A stretch of DNA of 64,000 nucleotides, taken from NCBI GenBank assembly GCA_017307505.1, contig JAFKEE010000055.1, forward strand, positions 21,178 to 85,177. Direction: 5' to 3'. This stretch comes from Acidobacteriota bacterium (lineage in GTDB: Bacteria; Acidobacteriota; Terriglobia; Bryobacterales; Bryobacteraceae). Position numbers and translations under genes: made by a program. Numbering within the stretch: the stretch's first letter is position 1; every line of letters begins with the position of its first letter. Under the pieces are notes generated by a model, which worked only from the letters and a program-made list of their open reading frames with translations, was not told the origin of the DNA and ran no database searches. Positions 9,522-17,701 of this stretch are shown piece by piece.

Positions 9522-10856
9522 TTACTGTTTGATAACTGTTCCGTCGCGGCGCCGGACTTCGCCCCAGCCGCCGTTCATCCTCTGCCGTTCGCCGCGTTCG
9601 CCGTAGCCGAAGGGATACTTCTTCGCCGCGGTTTCGTTGACTTCGATGCCCCAGCCTGGGGCCTCGGTGATGTAGTAGTAACCGTTGCGGATCTCGGGGC
9701 AGCCCGAGAAGACTTCCTTCACGCGCTCGGGGAACTCATAGCTCTCCTGGATGCCGAAGTTCTGGCACACCAGGTCGAGAGTAATGTTCGCCGCGTGGCC
9801 GATGGGGGAGACGTCGCCCGGGCCGTGCCAGGCCGTTTTGACGCCCATCATTTCGCCCATTGCTGCAATTTTGCGGCAAGGGGTCAGGCCGCCGGCCTGA
9901 GTGACATGGATGCGGATGAAGTCGATGAGGCGCTCCGCGATGAGCGGTGTCCACTCGTGCGGGCTATTGAAGAGTTCGCCCATGGCGAGCGGCGTGGAGC
10001 ACTGCTGGCGGATCTGGCGGAACCAGACGATGTCCTCCGGAGACAGGGCGTCTTCGAGGAAGAACAGGCGGAACTTTTCCACTTCTTTTGCGAGACGCAC
10101 GGCCTGGATGGGTGAGATCCGTTCATGCACGTCGTGCAGCAGTTCGACCTCGTCGCCCAGTTCCTTGCGGCAGTACTCGAACATCTTGAGGGCGCGGCGG
10201 ATGTAGTCTTCGGGCTCGAAGACCGGCTTGTCGTGGAGTTTCTCGACTTTTACGTCACCGGCTCCGGAGCCGTAACCGGCCTGGCCGGGGACGCCGATCT
10301 GGACCCGGATGTGCCGGAAGCCGCGATCCATGAACTTCCTGGCGTTGGCAACCAACTGGGGGAAGTCCGCTCCGGAGGCGTGCCCGTAGCAGTCCACCGC
10401 TTCGCGACACTTGCCGCCCAGCAACTGATACACGGGCATCCCGGCCTGGCGGCCCTTGATGTCCCACAGTGCCTGGTCGACGCCGCTGATGGCGTTGTTC
10501 AGCACGGGGCCGTTGCGCCAGTAGCTGGAGTTATACATCGCCTGCCAGAGGTCGTCGATGCGATCGGCCTTCTGGCCAATGAGGAAGGGTTTCAGATAGC
10601 GCTCGACGGCGCTGACCACCAGATCTGCCCGCTGGGTATACGTCCCGCAGCCGTAGCCATAGAGGCCGTCCTGGTCGGTAATGACCTTTACGACAACCAG
10701 GCGCAGGCCCACCGGAGCGGTGGCGATCACCTGGACGTCCTTGATCTTGGGCGAGGGGGTGGCTCGTGTAGCGCGCGCAACAGTTTCCTGCGCGGCCATT
10801 TCGCGGGCTGTCAGGGCCCCCGCGCCTACCATCTGCAGCAGGCTGCGGCGATTCAT
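9522..10856 (-). CDS. Enolase-superfamily protein, D-mannonate/D-altronate dehydratase-like
   Basis: The 444-residue protein follows the RspA/ManD plan: an N-terminal capping domain (VVVKVITDQDGLYGYGCGTY), then the barrel with metal-ligand strands around LLHDVHERISPIQAV, FFLEDALSPED and MGELFNS, and the family signature WHGPGDVSPIGHAAN and NFGIQE. ManD family members dehydrate sugar acids, and many have weak or no ManD activity, so the substrate is open. The N-terminus (MNRRSLLQMVGAGALTAREM) resembles a Tat leader, which is unusual for this normally cytoplasmic fold. It begins five bases after the ccmD stop, so it is probably the last gene of the ccm transcript. Confidence 0.85.
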   Translation of the reverse strand: MNRRSLLQMVGAGALTAREMAAQETVARATRATPSPKIKDVQVIATAPVGLRLVVVKVITDQDGLYGYGCGTYTQRADLVVSAVERYLKPFLIGQKADRIDDLWQAMYNSSYWRNGPVLNNAISGVDQALWDIKGRQAGMPVYQLLGGKCREAVDCYGHASGADFPQLVANARKFMDRGFRHIRVQIGVPGQAGYGSGAGDVKVEKLHDKPVFEPEDYIRRALKMFEYCRKELGDEVELLHDVHERISPIQAVRLAKEVEKFRLFFLEDALSPEDIVWFRQIRQQCSTPLAMGELFNSPHEWTPLIAERLIDFIRIHVTQAGGLTPCRKIAAMGEMMGVKTAWHGPGDVSPIGHAANITLDLVCQNFGIQESYEFPERVKEVFSGCPEIRNGYYYITEAPGWGIEVNETAAKKYPFGYGERGERQRMNGGWGEVRRRDGTVIKQ

Positions 10857-10860
10857 TGGG

Positions 10861-11025
10861 TTAATGTTTCTCCTTGTCCTCGAGCATTCTCTGCAGGCTC
10901 TCCATCTGGCGGCGAATCCGGCCTTCGCGGCTGACGAGAGTCAGCACATAGACCACCAGGACGAGCCAAGCGGTAATCAGCCCATAGGCAAGGTATTCAA
11001 AATTGCGAGCAGCGGCGTCGTTCAT
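10861..11025 (-). CDS. ccmD: CcmD-like small haem exporter subunit
   Basis: This small 54-residue gene directly follows ccmC, starting 14 bases after its stop. The product has one membrane helix (ITAWLVLVVYVLTLVSR), a short N-terminal part (NDAAARNFEYLAYG) and a basic, helical C-terminal tail (RRQMESLQRMLEDKEKH). That is the plan of CcmD, which helps release haem-loaded CcmE from the CcmABC complex. Sequence similarity in CcmD is always low, so the call rests on size, topology and position. Confidence 0.75.
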   Translation of the reverse strand: MNDAAARNFEYLAYGLITAWLVLVVYVLTLVSREGRIRRQMESLQRMLEDKEKH

Positions 11026-11039
11026 GGTGAGCTAATCTC

Positions 11040-11717
11040 CTAGAAGGCGTGCGCCGAACGGCGCAGCGCATCCACTTCGCGCTGCCGCCGCTCCTGCATC
11101 ATGCGGACGGCGACAAGCACAATGGCGATCATCAAAATCGGAACCCAGTTTCCAAACAGCATGGCGCGGTAACCCGAATCCATCTTGCCCTCGCCATAGA
11201 GCACCGGCTGCGGGTGCTGCGTGCGGAACCACTTGATGGAGAAGAAGACGAACGGCACGACGGAGAAGCTGAGGATGGACATGACGGCCGACAGGCGGGC
11301 GCGTTCCGTGGGTTCTTCGATCGCGCGGCGCAACACCAGATAGCCGCCGTAAAGCAGCCAGCAGATGAGCATCGAGGTGAGGCGCCAGTCCCAGGTCCAC
11401 CAGATGCCCCAGATGATGCGCGCCCAGATCATGCCGGTGAGAAGATTCGCGGCGCCGAAGGCCAGGCCTACCTCTGTGGTGGAGACGCCCAGCGCGTCCC
11501 ATTTCAGATCTCTTGTTTTCAGGTACGAGATGCCCGCAATGAGGGAAACCAGGAAGCACGTGAAGCAAGTGAACGCGGCTGGTACGTGAAAGAAGATGAT
11601 GCGGAAGATGGCGCCCTGAAATGCCTCATCCGGGAGATTGACCAGCATCTTCCAGATATTGTGGGTGAGCAAGGCTATGGCCAGTGCCCCCAGGCCGTAC
11701 AGAGTCTTTTCTCTCAT
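11040..11717 (-). CDS. ccmC: Haem exporter protein CcmC (haem-handling protein of system I)
   Basis: The 225-residue membrane protein carries the tryptophan-rich haem-handling signature WWTWDWRLT at residues 106-114, and a periplasm-facing histidine in FFHVPAAF (H44). A second conserved histidine is in WFRTQHPQP. Six hydrophobic helices are evident. CcmC loads haem onto CcmE at the outer face of the cytoplasmic membrane. It stands in the usual A-B-C-D order. Confidence 0.95.
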   Translation of the reverse strand: MREKTLYGLGALAIALLTHNIWKMLVNLPDEAFQGAIFRIIFFHVPAAFTCFTCFLVSLIAGISYLKTRDLKWDALGVSTTEVGLAFGAANLLTGMIWARIIWGIWWTWDWRLTSMLICWLLYGGYLVLRRAIEEPTERARLSAVMSILSFSVVPFVFFSIKWFRTQHPQPVLYGEGKMDSGYRAMLFGNWVPILMIAIVLVAVRMMQERRQREVDALRRSAHAF

Positions 11718-11727
11718 GGCTCTCCTG

Positions 11728-12411
11728 CTATCCGATCAGGACGGTGTCGATGAGGACCACCGCCAGTGAAGTAAAGATGATATCGAAGCCGACGAGCAGA
11801 CGCAGCCACGCGAACAGATCCCCTTCGATGGGCTGTCCGGCCAGCAAAGGCGTGGTAAGCATCATCGCGGCCATCAGGCACGGGATCAGCATGGGGTATA
11901 CCAGCATCGGCAGCATCAGCTCGCGCAGCCGTAGATTGACGGTCAGCGCCGAGAAAATTGTGCCCACGACACAGACGCCCCAGGTGGCCAGAATCAACAC
12001 CAGGGCCAGCCAGAGCGGCTGCTGCGCCCAGCGCACGTTGTAGAACACCCCGAAGATGGGCAGGCAGACCACTTCGATGCCGAGCAGCAGCACATAGTTT
12101 GCCAGCACTTTGCCGAGGAATAAGGCCGCCCCGGGTACCGGCGACGAGATCAACGCATCCAGGCAGTCGTTGACGAGCTCCCGGGCGAAGCTTCGATTCA
12201 GGATCAGCGCGCCGGCGAAGGCGAAAGCCAGCCAGAGCAGGCCGCCCGAAATCTCGCGCATCATCTCAGGATTGGCATCGAACGCAAAGCTGAAAAGGAG
12301 GAGGATCACCAGGGCAAACGCGAGCGAAGCGTTCAGAGCTTCCTTGGTGCGCAATTCACTCCGCAGATCTTTCGCGGTGATCGTAAGAACCTGGCGCAGG
12401 AACAGCATCAC
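11728..12411 (-). CDS. ccmB: Haem exporter permease CcmB
   Basis: The 227-residue, six-helix protein matches CcmB throughout: TAKDLRSELRTKEALNASL, then ISGGLLWLAFAFAGALILNR, and LDALISSPVPGAALFLGKVL. It forms the CcmAB ATP-driven unit that releases holo-CcmE from CcmC. Its start overlaps the ccmA stop by four bases (ATGA), indicating translational coupling. Confidence 0.95.
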   Translation of the reverse strand: MMLFLRQVLTITAKDLRSELRTKEALNASLAFALVILLLFSFAFDANPEMMREISGGLLWLAFAFAGALILNRSFARELVNDCLDALISSPVPGAALFLGKVLANYVLLLGIEVVCLPIFGVFYNVRWAQQPLWLALVLILATWGVCVVGTIFSALTVNLRLRELMLPMLVYPMLIPCLMAAMMLTTPLLAGQPIEGDLFAWLRLLVGFDIIFTSLAVVLIDTVLIG

Positions 12412-13106
12412 GCCTCTCCGTACGTGCGATAGAGATAGCCCGGATCGTCCAGCATCTCCTGGGTCCGCACCCCACGGTGCGCCAGCTTCCCGCGATTGAT
12501 CAGGACGACGTGAGTCGCCAGTTCCAGCGCCTCGCGCAACTGATGAGTGGACATCAGCACGGTCCGGCCTTCGCTCAGTGCATCGCGCAGCAGGTTCTGC
12601 AGCAACGCGATGGCCCGGTCGTCCAAAGCCGTGAACGGCTCGTCCAGCAGCAGCATCTGCGGGTTGTGCAGGAACGCCCTTGCCACCGCCAGCCTCTGCC
12701 GCATACCGCGGGAAAACTCACGGACCAGGCTGTCTTTCACCCGGTCGAGGCCGGTGCGCTCCAGCCAGTGATTCGCGGCAGAATCCGGCTTCTCCAGACC
12801 ATAGAGGGAAGCGAACAGCCGCAGGTTCTCATAGGCCGAGAGTTCGTCGTAGATGGCGATGCCGTGGCCCAGAATCCCGATGCGGTTGCGCGTCGTCCTG
12901 TTCTGGAAGTCGGTGTCGAACACTTTAACGACGCCGCGGGACGGGCGCGACAGGCCGGCCAGGATACGGATGAGCGTCGTCTTGCCGGCGCCATTCCTGC
13001 CCAACAGAGCCGTGCACTGCCCGGGCTCTATTTCGAACGAGACTTCACGAAGGGCCGCGTAGTCGCCGTAGAACTTCCAGACCCCTTCGACGGCCAGCGC
13101 CTTCAT
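12408..13106 (-). CDS. ccmA: ABC transporter ATP-binding protein CcmA
   Basis: From the ATG at 13106 the product is 232 residues. Walker A is GRNGAGKTT at residues 36-44, the signature region reads EFSRGMRQRLAVARAFL, and Walker B is MLLLDEPFTALDD. An upstream in-frame start at 13211 would add 35 residues that lie inside the preceding gene and have no family counterpart. The chosen start overlaps the preceding stop (13103) by four bases. It powers release of haem-loaded CcmE. Confidence 0.93.
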   Translation of the reverse strand: MKALAVEGVWKFYGDYAALREVSFEIEPGQCTALLGRNGAGKTTLIRILAGLSRPSRGVVKVFDTDFQNRTTRNRIGILGHGIAIYDELSAYENLRLFASLYGLEKPDSAANHWLERTGLDRVKDSLVREFSRGMRQRLAVARAFLHNPQMLLLDEPFTALDDRAIALLQNLLRDALSEGRTVLMSTHQLREALELATHVVLINRGKLAHRGVRTQEMLDDPGYLYRTYGEA

Positions 13107-14125
13107 GCCTTGGGCTTGCCCCCGGCGGAAGAGGCGGGCGCCGATTTCATGTACTGCGCCGCAAAACTCAGGGCAAGGATGGCCAGAATCAGCCCCAGCG
13201 CCCATTTCCACTCCCGTTCATAGCCGGGCGGCATGATCTGCTGCATGCGCGGCCCGTCCTCTTCGCGGTCGGTCGCTTCGGGTGCTGTCCCCGATGCCTG
13301 CGACTCCGATTCCGAAGAGCGCAGCGTGCCTGCTCCGCTGATCTTCACGGCATACGTGTTGCCCTTGATGTCATAGATCGCGGCGCCGCTGCGCGGCTCA
13401 TTCCCCAGCGAAGTGAGGCCGTCGCCTTCCACAGTAATTCCCTTGGGTGCAATCAGCCGTACCGGACCGGGATCGTGCAGGATGCGGCCGCTGAGGACCA
13501 TCGGCTCCTTCACCGGCAGCTTGTAGCTGATGTCGAACCTGGTCTCGCCCGGCTTCACCGGGAAGTCGATCGCATACTCGCCCTTGCCGCCCATCGGCTT
13601 CGGATCCCGTTCCACCGGCATGCCGCCCGGGGCGATTACCCGCGCCTTCACGTCCTTGCCGGCTTCCGGCGGAGCGGTGAAGTGGAGCGTACCCGCCTTC
13701 GGGTCGTACCAGGTTGTCTGGCTGTCGTTCTGGAAGATGACGGTCTCGTTGACCACCAGTTCCTTGCCGTCGGATTCCACCAGGATCATATGCTGCGACA
13801 TGTCGATGGCGCTCAACTTCGGCAGCGTGTCGAACACCTGCACCTGCAGGCCGGTGGTCGGCGCGTTGGGCTGCAACTGCATGTTGTAGGCAACACCCTG
13901 ATACATCGCCTGCAGAAGATGCACGGATCCCGCGGGGGCGTCGATTGAGAACTTGCCGTCCGGTCCGGACTTGGCGGAACCGGCAGGCTCCATGCCGTTC
14001 TGGCCCAGCCTGGTAAGAGTCACGGTGACGCCGGGCTGCGGCTGGCCGGTCGTCTTGTTGACGACGGTCCCGTCGATGGCCGCCAGCAGCGGAAGTGCAG
14101 TCAGGAAAAGCAGGAGGGATTTCAT
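13103..14125 (-). CDS. Exported, membrane-anchored protein with carboxypeptidase-regulatory (Ig-like) domain inside the ccm operon
   Basis: The 340-residue product starts with a signal peptide (MKSLLLFLTALPLLA), then a CarboxypepD_reg-like fold (IDGTVVNKTTGQPQPGVTVT, PDGKFSIDAPAG). A longer beta-rich periplasmic region follows, and one C-terminal membrane helix (WALGLILAILALSFAAQYM) is near residue 320. The start at 14125 overlaps the preceding stop by four bases (ATGA), and its own stop overlaps ccmA, so it is translationally locked into the operon. It is not one of the classical Ccm proteins. A periplasmic scaffold or apocytochrome-handling role is inference only. Confidence 0.75.
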   Translation of the reverse strand: MKSLLLFLTALPLLAAIDGTVVNKTTGQPQPGVTVTLTRLGQNGMEPAGSAKSGPDGKFSIDAPAGSVHLLQAMYQGVAYNMQLQPNAPTTGLQVQVFDTLPKLSAIDMSQHMILVESDGKELVVNETVIFQNDSQTTWYDPKAGTLHFTAPPEAGKDVKARVIAPGGMPVERDPKPMGGKGEYAIDFPVKPGETRFDISYKLPVKEPMVLSGRILHDPGPVRLIAPKGITVEGDGLTSLGNEPRSGAAIYDIKGNTYAVKISGAGTLRSSESESQASGTAPEATDREEDGPRMQQIMPPGYEREWKWALGLILAILALSFAAQYMKSAPASSAGGKPKA

Positions 14126-14586
14126 TCGGCGGCCCCCACCATGGATTTGCCGCATTCTCCGCAGAACTTCATGGGCTTGTCGAATTTCGCACCGCAGTGC
14201 GGGCAGACCAGCGGCCCGGCGGCTTCATCCTGTGCGGCTGCTACGGGAGCGGGCTGGACAGGCTTCACGGCCGGGGCTGGGGTATTGGCCGGTTTGGCGG
14301 CGGCTGGGGCCGCCTTTCCACCCTTCAGGACCCGGTCGATTTCCGCTAGCACGGCAGCCAGTTCGTTCTGCAGTGTCAGCTTGGTTTTGTTGTAATCCGC
14401 CTCGGAGAGCTTTCCGAGCCGGTACTCAAAGTTCAGATCGCGCAGGTTGTCGTAGATGACGGCCTTGCGGTCTTCCAGATGTTGGATGGGCGAGGCGGCT
14501 TCGGGTTCGGGCAGGTCTTGAGGCCGGACGAACAATACGAAAGCGAGAACACCCACAGTAAGCAGGATAGAGGCGGCGAAAATCAT
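14122..14586 (-). CDS. CcmI-like membrane-anchored protein with C-terminal zinc ribbon
   Basis: The 154 residues begin with one membrane helix (IFAASILLTVGVLAFVLFV). A helical region follows (EDRKAVIYDNLRDLNFEYRL, LSEADYNKTKLTLQNELAAV) that looks like the short N-terminal part of CcmI/CycH. After a Pro/Ala linker comes a C-terminal zinc ribbon of four cysteines, CPHCG...CGECGK (residues about 127-145). Classical CcmI has TPR repeats instead. It lies directly after ccmH (15-base gap), where ccmI is expected. Confidence 0.75.
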   Translation of the reverse strand: MIFAASILLTVGVLAFVLFVRPQDLPEPEAASPIQHLEDRKAVIYDNLRDLNFEYRLGKLSEADYNKTKLTLQNELAAVLAEIDRVLKGGKAAPAAAKPANTPAPAVKPVQPAPVAAAQDEAAGPLVCPHCGAKFDKPMKFCGECGKSMVGAAE

Positions 14587-14601
14587 GAGCCGTGGACCAC
14601 G

Positions 14602-15093
14602 TTATTCCAAGTCCGAGAGATCCTTGTCAATGCGATCGCGATAGCGGGCCAGGTCGGCCGATTCTACAACGATCTGCCCGGGGCCCTCGGCGGCCGGGCG
14701 CTTCTTCAGATAACTGCGCAAAACGAGATAGATCGCACCCAGCCCGCCGCTGATCCACACAAAAGGCATCAGCCAGCTCAGAAGGTAGAAGCCCTCGGCC
14801 GGCGGTTTCAGCAGGATGTCCTTGCCGTACGCGGCGACCATGTCGGCGATGATGGCGTCGTCGCTCTTGCCTTCGTCCACCAGCTTCAGCAACTGCGTGC
14901 GCACAGGATCGGAAAAGTGGCAGTTGATCATGTTGCAGCCGGTGATGCTGGCATAGCAGCCGCACTTGCACTGCATCTGATCGCCCAGGCGGCGCACGCG
15001 CTCGTTCGTCAGGGGCACAGTGCCCTGTACCAGCGCGGCGCTCAACGCCAGCCCAAGAACGATCTTATTTCGTAGGTTGAGCTTGTTTCGCAT
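14602..15093 (-). CDS. ccmH: CcmH-like cytochrome c maturation protein with non-canonical cysteine cluster
   Basis: The 163-residue protein has an N-terminal signal/anchor, the CcmH three-helix region (SDDAIIADMVAAYGKDILLK, PPAEGFYLLSW) and one C-terminal membrane helix (FVWISGGLGAIYLVLRSYL). In place of the canonical LRCxxC thiol pair it reads QMQCKCGCYASITGCNMINC, five cysteines without a CxxC. Classical CcmH reduces apocytochrome thiols before haem attachment. The start at 15093 overlaps the ccmF end by 29 bases; an alternative in-frame ATG lies at 15099. Confidence 0.85.
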   Translation of the reverse strand: MRNKLNLRNKIVLGLALSAALVQGTVPLTNERVRRLGDQMQCKCGCYASITGCNMINCHFSDPVRTQLLKLVDEGKSDDAIIADMVAAYGKDILLKPPAEGFYLLSWLMPFVWISGGLGAIYLVLRSYLKKRPAAEGPGQIVVESADLARYRDRIDKDLSDLE

Positions 15094-17080
15094 AAACACC
15101 CACTACTTCCGTACGAGCGTAGGAATACTTCACCTTGCTCGGCACCAGGCAGATCAGCGTGCCGAACAGCAGCACGTAGAAACCGACCCAGATGCAGCTC
15201 ACCAGGGGGAAGATGTACACCTGGATGATTGCCGCCGACGGGTCCGTCTGGCTCATACTCGCGAAATTCAGATAGAGGTCCTCGTGCAGCCGCCGGCGGA
15301 TCGAGACCTGGGAAGTCGGCTGCTGGCTCGAAACATAGACCCGGCGCTCCGGCGTCATGTCTTCCAGGAACGTCCCGTTCTTCGACGCGCCAATCACGGC
15401 CCGCTGCCAGGAATAATTCGGATTGTCGCCATCCACCACCTGCTTCACCTGCAGGTCGTAGTTCCCGAGCTGGATGTGCTCGCCGATCTTCACTTCCTTC
15501 GTCGTGTCCTTGTTGAATGCCGCACCGGTGAAGCCGATGAACATGATCACGATGCCCATGTGCACCAGGTATCCGCCGTAGCGCCGGGTGTTGCGGTGTG
15601 TCAGTTCCACCATGGCGCGCAGCAGGTTCATCTGGTTCTTTATGGCGATCGCGCGCGACCCCTTGAAGAACTCCATCACAATAGTGACCGTGACGAAGGC
15701 GCACAGCCCGAAGCTGATCAGCGCATAGACGTGATAGACCCCCGCCGCCACCAGCCCCACGATCGTTAGCGCGAAGAACACAGTGGGCCAGCGGAAGGCG
15801 CGCTTCAGGCTCTCCCAGGAGCTGCGCCGCCAGGCGATCAGCGGTCCGACGCCGGTCAACAGCAGCAGGAACAGCCCGATCGGGATGTTCACCTTGTTGA
15901 AGAACGGTGCGCCGACCGTGATCTTCTCGCCCATCACCGCTTCCGTCAGCACGGGGAACAGAGTGCCCCACAGCACGGCAAAGCTCGACGCCAGCAGGAT
16001 CAGGTTGTTGAACAGGAAGCTGGACTCGCGGCTCAGCACGCTCTCGAGGTGCGCTTCGGACTTCAGATAGTCCAGCCGCTTGATGATCATGAAAGTCGTG
16101 ACGCCCACCGCAATCGACAGGAAGCCCAGGAACCAGGACCCGAGTGAGCTCTGCGCAAAGGCGTGCACGCTGGACACGACACCCGACCGCGTCAGGAACG
16201 TGCCGAAGATGCAAAGGAAGAACGTGGCGGAGATCAACACCATGTTCCAGACCTTCATCATGCCCTTCTTTTCCTGCATCATCACCGAGTGCAGGAAGGC
16301 CGTAGCCGTGATCCAGGGCAGCAGCGAAGCGTTTTCCACCGGGTCCCAACCCCAGTAGCCGCCCCAACCCAGCACCGCATACGCCCAGCCGGCGCCTAGC
16401 AGGATGCCCGTGGATTGGAACGCCCAGGTGATAAGCGACCAGCGCCGCGTGGTTGCGATCCAGGCCTCGCCCGGTTGTTTTGTCACCAGCGAAGCGAACG
16501 CAAACGCGAAGGGTACGATAAACCCGACATAGCCCAGGTACAACATCGGCGGGTGAATGGCCATCGCCGGATGCTGCAACAGAGGATTCAAGCCATTGCC
16601 GTCCGCGACGGCTTGCACGCCTTTGCCCACAGCCAGCACCTGGAAGGGCGGCTCAATGAAGGCGTTCAGGGTGCAGAAGAAGATCTGCGTGAAGCTGAGC
16701 ACCGCGATGACGTAGGGCATCATGTCGCGGAACTTGCGGCGGTTCGTCCACAGAACCATGACCGAGAAAGTGGACAGCAGCCACGACCACAGCAGCAGCG
16801 AGCCTTCCTGACCACCCCACCAGGCGGCGAACTTGTAGACCATCGGCATGGCCCGGTTTGAGCGGGCCGCCACATAGGCCAACCGGAAGTCGCTGGTCAT
16901 CAGGGAGTACACCAGGATGCCCGCGGCCGTGGTCATCAGCACCCACACGGCATAGACGGCACGCTCGCCACTCACAATCAGGAAGGCCCGTTTCCGGATC
17001 GAACCTACCAGTGAGGCGGAGAAGGCGTAGATGGCAAGACAAAAGGCCAGTAGGATGGCGAATGCGCCGAGAGTCTCCAT
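15065..17080 (-). CDS. ccmF: Cytochrome c haem lyase subunit CcmF
   Basis: The 671-residue polytopic protein has the WWD-type haem-binding signature WWGGQEGSLLLW at residues 87-98. Family motifs include HPPMLYLGYVGF, WGWDPVENASLLPWI and FLTRSGVVSSVHAFAQ. The length is normal for CcmF. It receives haem from CcmE and attaches it to apocytochromes with CcmH/CcmI. It is the second gene of the operon, 26 bases after ccmE. Confidence 0.95.
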   Translation of the reverse strand: METLGAFAILLAFCLAIYAFSASLVGSIRKRAFLIVSGERAVYAVWVLMTTAAGILVYSLMTSDFRLAYVAARSNRAMPMVYKFAAWWGGQEGSLLLWSWLLSTFSVMVLWTNRRKFRDMMPYVIAVLSFTQIFFCTLNAFIEPPFQVLAVGKGVQAVADGNGLNPLLQHPAMAIHPPMLYLGYVGFIVPFAFAFASLVTKQPGEAWIATTRRWSLITWAFQSTGILLGAGWAYAVLGWGGYWGWDPVENASLLPWITATAFLHSVMMQEKKGMMKVWNMVLISATFFLCIFGTFLTRSGVVSSVHAFAQSSLGSWFLGFLSIAVGVTTFMIIKRLDYLKSEAHLESVLSRESSFLFNNLILLASSFAVLWGTLFPVLTEAVMGEKITVGAPFFNKVNIPIGLFLLLLTGVGPLIAWRRSSWESLKRAFRWPTVFFALTIVGLVAAGVYHVYALISFGLCAFVTVTIVMEFFKGSRAIAIKNQMNLLRAMVELTHRNTRRYGGYLVHMGIVIMFIGFTGAAFNKDTTKEVKIGEHIQLGNYDLQVKQVVDGDNPNYSWQRAVIGASKNGTFLEDMTPERRVYVSSQQPTSQVSIRRRLHEDLYLNFASMSQTDPSAAIIQVYIFPLVSCIWVGFYVLLFGTLICLVPSKVKYSYARTEVVGVYAKQAQPTK

Positions 17081-17106
17081 GAAGTGCGCTCCCTTTTAAT
17101 TGTGTG

Positions 17107-17556
17107 CTACGACATTGACGGCGGCTTGGCGCCATTCAGGGGCTGCGCTGCCGGCTTACCGCCAGGCGCGGCCTCATACTTAGAGGGGCACTTGGCGGCA
17201 ATGGAACTCGCCTGGAAGCTGCCATCGGCCTGCAACTTGCCGTCGGCCATCGCCTGGGCATTGTCTCGGAAGGTATCGGGCAGGGGATCCTTACCCGTGT
17301 ACACGACGTTCAGAATCTGGGGGTGACCCTTCTCCGCGATCTGGAAATGGACACGCTCGCCATCCCGCTTGATGGAGCCAGGGACTACATCGCCGGTAAC
17401 GCGGACCCGCTTCGTGGCCTCACCACCCGGCAGTTGCTTCAATTCGGAGATCGTTTTGTAGTAGGTCTTCGATTCGTTAATCCCGCTGGCCGCCAACCAG
17501 GCCAACGTGCCAACAATCGCAACCACGAGAAGAGTAAACCTAGCGTAGGTCTTCAT
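17107..17556 (-). CDS. ccmE: Cytochrome c-type biogenesis haem chaperone CcmE, CxxxY variant
   Basis: The 149-residue protein has an N-terminal membrane anchor (FTLLVVAIVGTLAWLA) and the OB-fold periplasmic domain (KRVRVTGDVVPGSIKRDGE, VVYTGKDPLPDTFRDNAQAM, GKLQADGSFQASSIAAK). The haem-binding HxxxY of classical CcmE is replaced by CPSKY: Cys123 and Tyr127. Cysteine-type CcmE is known from archaea and from Desulfovibrio, where it works with reduced or altered thiol-handling partners. It is the first gene of the ccm operon. Confidence 0.93.
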   Translation of the reverse strand: MKTYARFTLLVVAIVGTLAWLAASGINESKTYYKTISELKQLPGGEATKRVRVTGDVVPGSIKRDGERVHFQIAEKGHPQILNVVYTGKDPLPDTFRDNAQAMADGKLQADGSFQASSIAAKCPSKYEAAPGGKPAAQPLNGAKPPSMS

Positions 17557-17672
17557 GCGTCACCTTGCCCCCAGTATACGGCAATCCGTTCACGAATGTC
17601 GCTAATACGTTGATATGAAGTAAGAAAAGCCGCTCGGGGGAGGGTCCCAAAAGCCTCCAAACGGGCTATATC

Positions 17673-17686
17673 GGACTAATAAGTCC
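17673..17686. promoter_or_regulatory. Dyad GGACT-AATA-AGTCC upstream of the ccm operon
   Basis: Five-base perfect arms lie around AATA, with further symmetric bases outside (AT at 70-71 against AT at 88-89). It is about 120 bases upstream of the ccmE start, in the only sizeable gap before the operon. The layout recalls the IscR/Rrf2 type-1 site (GACT, AT-rich spacer, AGTC), although the spacer is one base shorter. It also follows the M23 gene, so a weak terminator hairpin is the alternative. Confidence 0.35.
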
Positions 17687-17701
17687 TATTTTGGCAATGG
17701 G

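Noticed and set aside
13107..13211. Longer CcmA starting at 13211
   Set aside because: The extra 35 residues lie within the preceding gene and have no counterpart in CcmA; the ATG at 13106 gives a standard N-terminus.
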